From positions 1-9,407 of the forward strand of contig CAWAPS010000036.1 of the NCBI GenBank assembly GCA_963783945.1: a stretch of DNA of 9,407 nucleotides, given 5' to 3'. The stretch is from CAWAPS01 sp963783945 (GTDB lineage: Bacteria; Actinomycetota; Acidimicrobiia; Acidimicrobiales; Palsa-688). A model generated the notes under the pieces. It was not told where the DNA came from. It did not search any database and saw nothing but the letters and a program-made list of their open reading frames with translations. Both the position numbers and the translations under genes were made by a program. Positions 1 through 6,750 of the stretch are shown here, piece after piece; the stretch's first letter is position 1; the number at the start of each line of letters is the position of its first letter.

Positions 1-24
1 CGCCGTCTCGGAGGGCTTGGGTGA

Positions 25-252
25 CCAGGCCCGCACGATGTCGCTGATATTGCGGTCCTGGGCGACAGCGAGCTGCTTGAGTTGACGGTGGACGTCGCGC
101 TGGAGGCCCACGTTGTGCCGGGTGATCGGCTCTGGTTCACTGTCTCTCCCTCGATCGACATCCGCTGGACAGCACACCGAAGCGCCGCAGGACCACAGGC
201 GTCTGCGTTCTGTAAGGTAGTCCGCGACGATAGGCCCATTCTGGAGGTGTCG
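25..252 (+). other. open frame upstream of the VOC gene, possible gene end with TOBE-like character
   Basis: The frame is open from just after a TGA at 22-24 and runs without a stop into the VOC gene at 253. Around 50-160 it reads like a small beta-rich domain: LGDSELLELTV, then LEAHVVPGDRLWFTVSP. This pattern resembles the C-terminal TOBE domain of ABC transporter ATPases. After about residue 45 the resemblance fades into a Ser/Ala/Arg-rich stretch that looks like out-of-frame translation. One reading is that an upstream plus-strand gene ends here and has been run into the VOC frame by an indel. The identity is a guess and the stretch may be fortuitous; only the absence of stops and the protein-like segment are directly seen. 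Confidence 0.22.
243..247 (+). promoter_or_regulatory. ribosome binding site deciding the VOC start
   Basis: GGAGG lies five bases before the ATG at 253. It favours that start over the upstream TTG at 82, which has no comparable site and would add 57 residues that do not resemble the VOC family. Confidence 0.6.
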
Positions 253-791
253 ATGACGATCGAGAGTAAGGCCAGTGTGTTCCCGGGAAGGGTCCGCCAG
301 TTCGGGTTCATCGTCCCCGACCTCGACGCCGAGCTCGCACGGTGGGTGGACCTGGGGGTGGCGCCCTGGATGGTTGTGCGCGAGCTTCGAATGGAGCGAT
401 GCTGCTACCGCGGTGACCTTTCGGAGCCCGTGATCTCGATCGCCATGTCGAACTCCGGTGATATGCAGATCGAGCTCATCCAACAGCACGATGAGACACC
501 GAGCATCTACCGGGAGTTCATGACCGCTACTGGCGGCGGCTTCAACCAGATCGCTTATTGGGTCGAAGACGTCAACGCGGTACGCGCGCGGCAGCGGTTG
601 CCATTGGTTGGTCGGAGGTTTGGCGGGGGGACGATAGCGGTCCGGTTCAGTTCTGCTATCTGGAGAATCCGGACTCGCCCGTCCCTATTGTGGAGCTGTC
701 GGAGCTCAACGACGCGACACTGGCCGCGAACAACATGATTCGTGATGTAGCGGCGGCGTGGAAGCCGGGTCAACCCGTTCTGATGGCCTGA
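253..791 (+). CDS. VOC (glyoxalase/epimerase-like) family protein, frameshifted
   Basis: This is a vicinal-oxygen-chelate fold protein, the metal-dependent family that includes glyoxalase I, methylmalonyl-CoA epimerase and extradiol dioxygenases. The first beta-alpha-beta unit begins RVRQFGFIVPDLDAELARW (residues 13-31), the strand QIELIQ is at 72-77, and the second module starts GFNQIAYWVEDV at 97-108. The usual metal-ligand histidines appear as Gln16 and Gln99, while Glu74 is kept. The frame is lost between about 583 and 594, where one base seems missing in a GCGCGCGG run. In the next frame the protein resumes with AVAIGWSEVWRGD and QFCYLENPDSPVPIVEL and ends at 791. The repaired length is about 179 residues, normal for a two-module VOC protein. 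It is convergent with the SDR gene, whose stop is 31 bases away. The substrate is unknown. Confidence in the family is high; whether the break is real is unclear. Confidence 0.78.
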
Positions 792-822
792 GCAAAAATG
801 CGAAGACGCTCTTTGGTCGGTC

Positions 823-1671
823 TCAGTCGTAGGGCTCGATAAGATTGCTGGGGGCGGCCTGGTAGAGACCGTCGAATAACTCTGTCGGGGTCGGGCCGTA
901 CTCGTGGTCGCTCGTGATGCGCGTGGGCATGATCCCCTCGCGCTGGCGGAGGTGGTACATGCTCTCGCGCCTGCCCGTGTAGTCCGACGGCTGTCGAAGC
1001 ATCCAAACGATGCCCTGAGCGGGCACCTCACAGGGCTCGAAAGTCTGAGATCGGCACCGGGCATGTTGGCGATGGTGCCCTCCGACGCGCAGCCGATGTC
1101 GATCCGAAGCAATTCACGGCGATGCCCTTGGGGTGAAGAATTCCGCCGCGTTCAACGTCAGGTGCTCGAGAGCGATCTTCGATGTCCCATAGGCCAGCAT
1201 GTCGGGAAGAGGCACGAGCGCAGCCATCGAGGACACATTGATGATGGCACCGCCGTTGCGACGCTCCATGTGTGGCGACACGCTTTGAATGGCGATGTAC
1301 GGCGCCCAGTAGTTGACCACGAAGGTCAGGTCATGCCGGCGCTCTGGTTGATCGAGGTCCCCTATGAAGGTCACCGCGGCGTTGTTGATCAGCACATCAA
1401 CACCTCCAAAGCGCTCGACGGTCTCGGCGACCATACGCCGTACGTCGTCCCGCTTGGAGAGATCAGTCGGAATGGCGATGGCTTCCGTTCCGGCGTTCTT
1501 TGCTCTCGCAACCGTATCGTCGAGCGTCCCCGGCGTACGCTGCGGCGCCTCCTTCGTCGAGCGTGCTGCGCAGGCGACACGGCAACCCGCTTCAGCTAGG
1601 GCGATTGCGGTCGCGGCTCCTACGCCTCGGCTGGCGCCGGTCACGATCGCCACCTTGCCGTCCAACTCCAC
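823..1671 (-). CDS. short-chain dehydrogenase/reductase (SDR), three frame breaks
   Basis: This is a classical NAD(P)-dependent SDR with a Rossmann fold. It shows the cofactor loop TGASRGVG (residues 11-18), NNAA (96-99), Asn120, Ser148 and the catalytic pair Tyr161-x3-Lys165. The start is GTG 1671, with GGAGG at 1679-1683 seven bases upstream. The frame is intact to residue 179 (NAAEFF) and then broken three times: near 1134, near 1106 and near 1041. At each point one base appears missing and the protein resumes in the shifted frame, in order PKGIAVNCF, RIDIGCASEGTIANMPGAD and FEPCEVPAQGIVWMLRQP, ending RESMYHLRQREGIM and a short tail. The three shifts add up to return to the original frame. 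The repaired length is about 283 residues, usual for an SDR of this type. It is the last gene of the leftward operon and probably oxidises or reduces a hydroxyl/keto group in the pathway. Confidence 0.82.
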
Positions 1672-1678
1672 TGCGTAG

Positions 1679-1683
1679 CCTCC
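1679..1683 (-). promoter_or_regulatory. ribosome binding site of the SDR gene
   Basis: GGAGG on the minus strand ends seven bases before GTG 1671. A nearby ATG at 1685 is out of frame, so this site selects the GTG. Confidence 0.55.
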
Positions 1684-1856
1684 ATTCGTGCCGTCCTCTT
1701 GGAAGATCGATCCGTCATGATGCCACCTCGCCAGCCGAGGTTGTTTGCCCGGTCAGCAACCCGACTCATGGCCAGGGCAGCTACGACGCTTTGATCGCCC
1801 CGTATGGCGACGAGTGATCAGAGCACGCGCCGCCGTTCAGGCGAACGAGCTGGCAG

Positions 1857-2738
1857 CTAACCAGACTGCTGCCGGGACAGGTCTGCGATACCTTTCGTGG
1901 CGTGGATCAGCTCCGGTGTCTTCTCGCCAATAGACACTCGCCGAAGGCGCCGCCGGCATCCCGCCGGAATCGGGTCCCGGCCGTGCTGCACGGCTACGTT
2001 GTCCCAAACCATCAGGTCGCCCGCCTTCCACTGGTGTTCGTGGATATTGGACGGATCGTATAACTGCCCGAACAGCTCGTCCATTATCGATCGCGCTCCG
2101 GCGGCATCCAAACCGACCACCCGGTTGGTCCACATCTGGTTGCAATAGACTTGCCGCCTGCCATTGCGAGGGTGGTCGATCACAGCCGGATGTGTCGACG
2201 TACCACTTGCCCACGCCAAGCTCGGATCGCTGATGTCCCGGTCGGGATCGAAGTCGGCCGGGTAGTCAAAGATATCCGTCACTTCGAGGTCATCGACCAG
2301 TTGTCTCAGCTTGGGCGACAGCCTCTCGTAGGGCGTTGCGTGTTCATATAACGGGTCACGGGTGACGCTCCGACGATCTCTAGGGCATACAGAGAGAGTC
2401 CCCACGGCGGGGAGCCCGTGTTGGTCAGGTCGGAGTGGAAGACCAACTCTGCGTCGTTGCTTCCGCGCCCTATGTAAGCGTCGCGGTCGACGCTCGAGAC
2501 CATCGAGTGAAACGAGCCATCATCCAGCTCGTCAAGTATGGGACCAAACAAACCTACGGCGCGTACCTGGTCGTCCAGAGACAGTTGCTGGCCGGGGAAC
2601 AATACCATTAAGCGATCCGCGTACGCCTCTCGGAGGAGCGCGGCCAGGTCCTCGTCAACGGGCTCACGCAAGTCGATCCCTCGAACCTGTACGCCCAGCG
2701 CCGGACCCAAATTCTTCGATCACGCACCCAGAAGTCAC
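1857..2738 (-). CDS. TauD/TfdA-family Fe(II)/2-oxoglutarate dioxygenase, frameshifted
   Basis: This non-haem iron oxygenase couples decarboxylation of 2-oxoglutarate to hydroxylation of an organic substrate. Relatives act on taurine, alkyl sulfates or 2,4-D. The iron-binding facial triad is visible: His101 and Asp103 in FHSDLTNTG, and distal His252 in WDNVAVQHGRDP. Arginines that could bind 2OG lie in RRRLRRVS (262-269). The N-terminal GPALGVQVRGIDLREP is typical of the family. The frame breaks near 2336 between MNTQR and AYERLSPKLRQL, where one base seems missing. A second indel, an extra T at 2710-2712, is likely, because GTG 2738 has an excellent AGGAGG site and gives VIEEL directly followed by GPALG when the T is removed. 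Without that correction the gene would start at TTG 2710 with no good site. The repaired length is about 293 residues, normal for TauD. It lies 185 bp upstream of the SDR gene. The substrate cannot be predicted. Confidence 0.83.
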
Positions 2739-2741
2739 GCG

Positions 2742-2749
2742 CCCTCCTT
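2742..2749 (-). promoter_or_regulatory. ribosome binding site of the dioxygenase gene
   Basis: AAGGAGGG on the minus strand, ending three bases before GTG 2738. It is the main argument that translation begins at 2738 and that an indel separates this start from the open frame beginning at 2710. Confidence 0.5.
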
Positions 2750-2775
2750 CTCTCGTTTGGCGGGATACTGATCTA

Positions 2776-3125
2776 TTAGAGCGCGTCTTTCGCGCCGGGT
2801 CCTTCCAGATTAGTAAAGTACTGCTCAACTAGTTTCACCGTCCTGCCGTAGGCCATTCCGAGCGCCCGACCGGCCCGCAACTCTCTGTTTCGGCTGCCAT
2901 GGCCATTGGAGTCAAGGATTTGGACGTACGCATCCGGTTGCTGCGTGCTGCCCGGTGTCGTGAACAGCCGCCGGTAGGAGCTCAGCGGTGTGTCTGTGTG
3001 TGTGTCTTCACCCCATCGTCGGCGGGCCGTGCATGATGCCGCGTGCTGTCGGGCCCCCTGGTTTCCCGGACCGGTGAAGTCGGCCTATGTCATCGATCGC
3101 GCTCGAACGCCCAGGTGGTGATCAT
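2776..3125 (-). CDS. unassigned small gene coupled to the CMD-like gene, frame broken
   Basis: An ATG at 3125 overlaps the stop of the CMD-like gene as ATGA, a typical translational-coupling junction, and gives MITTWAFERDR before a stop at 3090. From about 3009 down to TAA 2776 a different frame is open with strong G/C at third positions. It contains PLSSYRRLFTTPGS, DAYVQILDSNGHGSRNRELR and RALGMAYGRTVKLVEQYF. This is clearly protein-like and is followed after 37 bases by the dioxygenase start. The two ends differ in frame, so at least one indel lies between 3092 and 3007. The middle cannot be assigned to a single frame: HGPPTMG reads in one frame and PADDGVKTHT in another. The repaired length would be about 116 residues. 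I do not recognise the family and see no signal peptide or membrane segment. Existence of a gene here is fairly well supported; function is unknown. Confidence 0.55.
2989..3006. repeat. short TG/AC dinucleotide run
   Basis: The plus strand reads an 18-base TG-rich run interrupted once by a C. It lies inside the small unassigned gene and close to where its reading frame is lost. Such runs are prone to slippage and to base-calling errors. Confidence 0.6.
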
Positions 3126-3970
3126 TTCGATGGCTCCCAGATGTGGACCGGCATCACGGGCGGCACCTCCCAAGGGGTGGCGGCAGCCGTGCGCCGCCAT
3201 TCGTCCAGGTCGATGCTCGGCATCTCGGCGAATGCGGCGTCTGCGGCGTCGCTCAATGCCTCCCCTTTGGGGAAGCCGTAGTAGGCGGAGAACTGGAGCA
3301 CGATCTCGTCCATCTCCTCTTTGGTGATGTCACCAGAGTGGACGGCGGCGGCGACGTGGGTCCTCAACGGGGTCGGCGAGTCGTCGACGGCGCAGGCAGC
3401 GAGGGTGATAATGCGTCGTTCTCGTCGAGTGAGCCCTGGTCGCTGCCATACATGCCCGAAGACGAAGTTGAGGATTCCGGCGTGACGGTACGGCGACATC
3501 GGTCGAGGTGCTGGCATGAGGTTTACGTCGGCAAATTCCTGCGCCCCCCTGAAGATCCGGTCCTCGAATCTCTCCAGGCCCAGGATCTCGTTCGACAGCA
3601 TCGGCCAGGGCTCGGGCTGCTGGCCCCGCTCCTGGTTGATGCCGGCCCACTGGCGGTGGATGGCGCCCTCGCAATGGGCTGCCTTGGGCCACCCGCAGTA
3701 GATCGCGAACTGAAGGACGAACTCGAGCATCTCCTCCAAGGTGATGTCGCCGCTGTTCAAGGCGGCGTACACGTGATCCTCGATGGGCCAGGGCGAGTCG
3801 GCCGCGGCGACGCAGGTGAGCGTCACCCATCGGCGATCCCGCCGGCTCAAGCCCGGTCGGGGCCACACCTGCCCGAAGACGAAATCGCGAGTGGCGACCT
3901 CGAACGGGGTCGACGGGGCCGCCGGTTCTTTGGTCATCACCTCGCGGTAGATCTGCTCCGCATCGGCCAT
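3122..3970 (-). CDS. tandem-domain carboxymuconolactone decarboxylase (CMD)-like protein
   Basis: This 282-residue protein contains two copies of an all-helical CMD-type module, about residues 28-108 and 168-248. The copies align closely: FVFGQVWPRPGLSRRDRRWV with FVFGHVWQRPGLTRRERRII, then LNSGDITLEEM with VHSGDITKEEM. Each has the family pattern of a conserved His (His66, His205) before the second helix and an E-x2-LQF helix ending in a G-[WF]-P-K turn. Neither copy carries the CxxC of AhpD-type peroxidases, so a redox role is unlikely and a decarboxylase/lactone role or a structural partner role is more plausible. The start is ATG 3970, with GGAG eight to nine bases upstream. It lies 82 bp after the alcohol dehydrogenase, and its stop overlaps the next start. 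The frame is intact. The family call is firm; the exact reaction is not known. Confidence 0.85.
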   Translation of the reverse strand: MADAEQIYREVMTKEPAAPSTPFEVATRDFVFGQVWPRPGLSRRDRRWVTLTCVAAADSPWPIEDHVYAALNSGDITLEEMLEFVLQFAIYCGWPKAAHCEGAIHRQWAGINQERGQQPEPWPMLSNEILGLERFEDRIFRGAQEFADVNLMPAPRPMSPYRHAGILNFVFGHVWQRPGLTRRERRIITLAACAVDDSPTPLRTHVAAAVHSGDITKEEMDEIVLQFSAYYGFPKGEALSDAADAAFAEMPSIDLDEWRRTAAATPWEVPPVMPVHIWEPSK

Positions 3971-4022
3971 CGCAAATACTCCAATCTTGTCTTCTGCTGT
4001 TATTTCAACCTGGGTGTGGCAC

Positions 4023-4054
4023 CCGTTGTCTCTGGTTTGGCCGCCGTTGTCTCT
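4023..4054. repeat. 11-bp direct repeat between alcohol dehydrogenase and CMD-like genes
   Basis: CCGTTGTCTCT occurs at 4023-4033 and again at 4044-4054, a spacing of two helical turns (21 bp). The second copy overlaps the stop codon of the dehydrogenase. It may be a small duplication or chance; no function is evident. Confidence 0.4.
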
Positions 4055-5087
4055 ACGTCAGCCGCAAGGCCACTCGGACCGCGTCCCGGCCCGGCGTCGA
4101 CCGGGTTAGCAGAGAGAACGCCTGCTCGAACTCCTCGAGCGGGAAGGCCTCGCCCAGCATCTGGGCCGTCGGCACCTGGCCAGCGTTGATCAGCTCGACC
4201 GCAGTCTTGGCGTCGAGACCGGCACCGGGGTGAAGCGTGATGCGCCGTGTCGGTATCCAGTCGCTGTGGAAGGCCTCGAGCGGGCGGTCTTTCATCCCCG
4301 CGATGACAACGTGGCCCCCTTTGCGGACCAGGTCCATGGCTACGTTGACCGTGATCGGGTTCCCCGCCGCCGCGTCGACCACGACGTCGGCCATTTTGCC
4401 GCCCGTGATGTCCTTCACCCGCTCCACGGGATCGTCGGACTGCACGTCGATGACCTCGTCAGCGCCGATCTCAAGCGCACAATCCAGTCGGAACCTGTCG
4501 CGCGACATGCCGGTCACGATGACCTGTGACGCGCCGGCGGCGCGAGCCGCGACGATCGTCGCGATCCCCATGTGGCCCGGGCCCTCGATGACGACGATGT
4601 CGTCCTGTTTTACCGGCGCGACCCAGGTGACGGCACAGCTCAACGGCTCGAACACCGTGAGCTCCTCCGCGGGCACGTCCTCCCGTAAGCGATACACCGT
4701 CGAGCCCGGCAACAGTTCGAGGTGCTCAGCAAAGCCGCCGTAGAGACCCGAGCCTTCATCTACGGAGAAATCGTGACCATAGATCCGATAGCCATCGGCC
4801 GTGACGACCAGCTCGCTCACCGCGACGCGGTCGCCCTCCTCAACGCCCCACGCACGGGCAGCCGCCGGGGTGATCTTCTCGATGCGGCCGACGATCTCGT
4901 GGCCGGCGATGGAGGGGAATTCTCCTCCCCACGACGTATGCACGTGACCCTCGAAGTGGTCGATGTCGCTGTGGCAGAGCCCGGTCGCCTCGACTCTTAG
5001 CACCGCACCCCCAGGCTTCGGATCAGGGACCGGCAAGTCCCGGATCTCCCAGGTCTCGTTGCCGTTGAAGACGATGGCGCGACTCAT
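4053..5087 (-). CDS. zinc-dependent medium-chain alcohol dehydrogenase
   Basis: This NAD(P)-dependent MDR-family enzyme of 344 residues would interconvert an alcohol and its aldehyde or ketone in the cytoplasm. Catalytic zinc ligands are visible: Cys38 in GLCHSD, His63-Glu64 in AGHE and Glu147 in FEPLS. The Rossmann loop is GPGHMG (169-174), followed by a strand ending VIVTGMSRDR. The lobe that normally holds a second, structural zinc through four cysteines (about residues 88-115) has none, so only the catalytic zinc is expected. The start is ATG 5087 (MSRAIVFNGNETWEI), the normal family N-terminus. An in-frame extension to 5132 adds 15 low-complexity residues and is disfavoured. It is the first gene of the leftward operon, preceded by a promoter at 5217-5245. 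The substrate is unknown; threonine-dehydrogenase-like and aryl/terpene alcohol dehydrogenases look similar. Confidence 0.9.
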   Translation of the reverse strand: MSRAIVFNGNETWEIRDLPVPDPKPGGAVLRVEATGLCHSDIDHFEGHVHTSWGGEFPSIAGHEIVGRIEKITPAAARAWGVEEGDRVAVSELVVTADGYRIYGHDFSVDEGSGLYGGFAEHLELLPGSTVYRLREDVPAEELTVFEPLSCAVTWVAPVKQDDIVVIEGPGHMGIATIVAARAAGASQVIVTGMSRDRFRLDCALEIGADEVIDVQSDDPVERVKDITGGKMADVVVDAAAGNPITVNVAMDLVRKGGHVVIAGMKDRPLEAFHSDWIPTRRITLHPGAGLDAKTAVELINAGQVPTAQMLGEAFPLEEFEQAFSLLTRSTPGRDAVRVALRLT

Positions 5088-5209
5088 CGACCCGACTCTT
5101 TCGCCAGCGCGCCGGTCTGCTGCAGGGGCCACCGCAGAGCCCGGTTCCGGCGGTCGGCGGCCCGCGGAAGCCTCCGCAAGGGCACATCTCGACTGGCCGT
5201 AGCACGCAC

Positions 5210-5246
5210 CTTGATATTGTTATAGCAAAATTCCCATTGTGTCAAG
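5210..5246. promoter_or_regulatory. imperfect palindrome, candidate operator
   Basis: CTTGATA at 5210-5216 is mirrored by TGTCAAG at 5240-5246 around an AT-rich centre, in otherwise GC-rich DNA. It encloses the promoter elements of the alcohol dehydrogenase operon, so a dimeric repressor binding here could block transcription. No regulator gene is in the window, and the regulator family is unknown. Confidence 0.4.
5217..5245 (-). promoter_or_regulatory. sigma70-like promoter of the alcohol dehydrogenase operon
   Basis: On the minus strand a perfect TTGACA (5240-5245) is followed by 17 bases and TAACAA (5217-5222). TATAAC at 5219-5224, with 15-bp spacing, is the alternative -10. It points leftward and would give a leader of about 120 bases before ATG 5087. 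Confidence 0.55.
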
Positions 5247-5845
5247 ATGGTTCGAGGTTTTAGCTAGCCGACCGTGACAGGCAATCAGGACCGCACAGCT
5301 GTTCCCCGCTCTGGTACAGCCGCCCTCCACGGCTCTGGGCGCCGCGTGCCGCTAGAGGACGTGGCCGTTCAGGTGACCATGAGGCCAATGGAATGACGGA
5401 GAGGGGCGGCGCCGGCTCAGCGGGAGTTCGCCCTCCTCCCAGCCTTGCCGGCGTGCAGATAGCTCAGGTGGAACTATGCCAGTGACAGCGGATCCGCCGG
5501 CGAGGGGTTTCGGGTCCGATGCTCGCCACCGTCACCAACATCACCGCCCCCGTCAGCAGGCGTCTCAATCACGTGCCCACCTCAGGCTCACTCATATGTG
5601 CATCCAGGTCGACGACGACCGTGAGGCAGCGCGCCCAGCGACGCACTATGCCACTAGCCTCGAATGCACCGGGACGGTTCGGAAGGGCACCCGGGACATC
5701 ACCATACTCCGTGTCTGTGTACCCGGCGGCCTTCGCATCCATCGCGGCAACGGACAAGACAACAGAACTGACACCACGGAAAGGTCCGCGCCGTCGGATC
5801 ACTGCCGGCCCCGCGTCTCGGCGGTGACGATCGCCTTATATGTGG
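5247..5845. other. 600-bp intergenic stretch without a supported gene
   Basis: This lies between the end of the NTF2-like gene and the dehydrogenase promoter. Open frames exist on both strands, for example 5569-5802 on the minus strand from a GTG and overlapping plus-strand frames from 5476 and 5519. None has a convincing ribosome binding site, a domain I recognise, or the third-position G/C bias of the neighbouring genes. The minus-strand frame has a fairly protein-like composition (VVLSVAAMDAKAAGYTDTEY, then a C-terminal VVVDLDAHMSEPEVG) and could be a remnant. I see no tRNA, clear terminator hairpin or transposon ends. Confidence 0.4.
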
Positions 5846-6718
5846 TCAGGTCCGACGAGAAATCGGAGTTCCGTGTCCGATCCGCGCCGTGATGCGGCGA
5901 TCGGTATTGAACTCCGCCATCTCGGCGGTTCGAAAGGTTGTCGTGGTCCCGATCTCCGGACCGGTGAGGAACTCGACCTCCCAGAGCAGCTCGGAGAACA
6001 CCAACCAACTCTCGATGTGACGATGGAGGAACTCCAGGCGACGGACCGCGAACCGGTCGTAGAAGCGCTCCAGGTAGCCACGAAGCTCGTCACGGGTATG
6101 CAGATTGTTGACCGTGCCGTCGTCGGCGACGTAGTCGCGAACCGCGGTCTGGACGTCCGGAGCGCTCATACCCACGATGGCCTCTATGTCGCCCCTGTGC
6201 AGATAGCCGAGGAGGCTCTCATGCAGGTCGTAGACCTCGATGGCACCCGCCAAAGGAGCGTCGCTGCCATCCCCCAACCGGGCTAGCTGCGACGGCCGCC
6301 AGATCAGCTCGCCGGAGATCCCCACTCCTCCGTGGTTCGGGAAGATGATCGCAACCGGAGTGTGATGCATCTGGCCTGTGGCCAGCTCCTGCCCGTCACC
6401 TATTCCGCAGACGAACGAGTACCAGTCAGCGCGGATCTCGGTCGTGGCGCGCAGCCCGGTGACCATGCTGATCTCGTGTAGTTCGGTGTAAGCCTTCCTG
6501 ATGCCCTCCCGGGTGTAGGCGATCTCCTGATTGGGGACCGATCCTTCGGAGGTGGGGACGGGATTGATGGTGTAGGCGTAAGGCCCTTCCGGGCTCAGGG
6601 TCTCCACTATGTCGTCGACCACGCCCGTGCACTCCACCCGGATGTGATGCCACATCTGCTCCGCCGAGAACAACTGGGCGTAGACGGTAGGTGAGGCGTC
6701 GCTTTGGTCCAATGACAC
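5846..6718 (-). CDS. tandem NTF2/SnoaL-like protein
   Basis: The protein has 290 residues and seems to hold two NTF2-like cone-fold domains. The first begins with a helix around YAQLFSAEQMWHHIRVECTG and ends in strands such as TTEIRADWYSFV. The second begins YDLHESLLGYLHRGDIEAIV and ends LVFSELLWEVEF. Single NTF2/SnoaL-like proteins include ketosteroid isomerase, SnoaL cyclases, limonene-epoxide hydrolase and dioxygenase beta subunits; all use a deep pocket for a hydrophobic ligand. Start choice: AAGGAGG at 6725-6731 stands six bases before GTG 6718. An in-frame ATG at 6739 lies upstream of this site and would translate through it, so the GTG is preferred. It follows the second amidohydrolase by 32 bases, in the same operon. 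The fold is likely; the reaction is not known. Confidence 0.68.
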   Translation of the reverse strand: MSLDQSDASPTVYAQLFSAEQMWHHIRVECTGVVDDIVETLSPEGPYAYTINPVPTSEGSVPNQEIAYTREGIRKAYTELHEISMVTGLRATTEIRADWYSFVCGIGDGQELATGQMHHTPVAIIFPNHGGVGISGELIWRPSQLARLGDGSDAPLAGAIEVYDLHESLLGYLHRGDIEAIVGMSAPDVQTAVRDYVADDGTVNNLHTRDELRGYLERFYDRFAVRRLEFLHRHIESWLVFSELLWEVEFLTGPEIGTTTTFRTAEMAEFNTDRRITARIGHGTPISRRT

Positions 6719-6724
6719 GTTGTT

Positions 6725-6731
6725 CCTCCTT
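6725..6731 (-). promoter_or_regulatory. ribosome binding site deciding the NTF2-like start
   Basis: A perfect AAGGAGG on the minus strand, six bases before GTG 6718. It falls inside the longer reading that would begin at ATG 6739 and so argues for the shorter protein. Confidence 0.65.
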
Positions 6732-6750
6732 GATGACATGAAACGGGGCG

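Noticed and set aside
904..1599. Long plus-strand open frame opposite the SDR gene
   Set aside because: It is antisense to a clear SDR with all catalytic motifs, is rich in Arg/His/Gly as expected of a shadow in GC-rich DNA, and has no ribosome site or domain.
1672..1856. Possible short gene between the dioxygenase and SDR genes
   Set aside because: A minus-strand frame is open for about 50 codons but lacks a start with a ribosome site of its own and has no recognisable motif.
3143..4189. 348-codon plus-strand open frame opposite the CMD-like and dehydrogenase genes
   Set aside because: It spans two real minus-strand genes and their junction; its composition mirrors their codon bias and no domain is visible.
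5250..5265. GGTTCGA resembling a tRNA T-loop
   Set aside because: No flanking acceptor stem, anticodon arm or CCA-like end could be folded around it.
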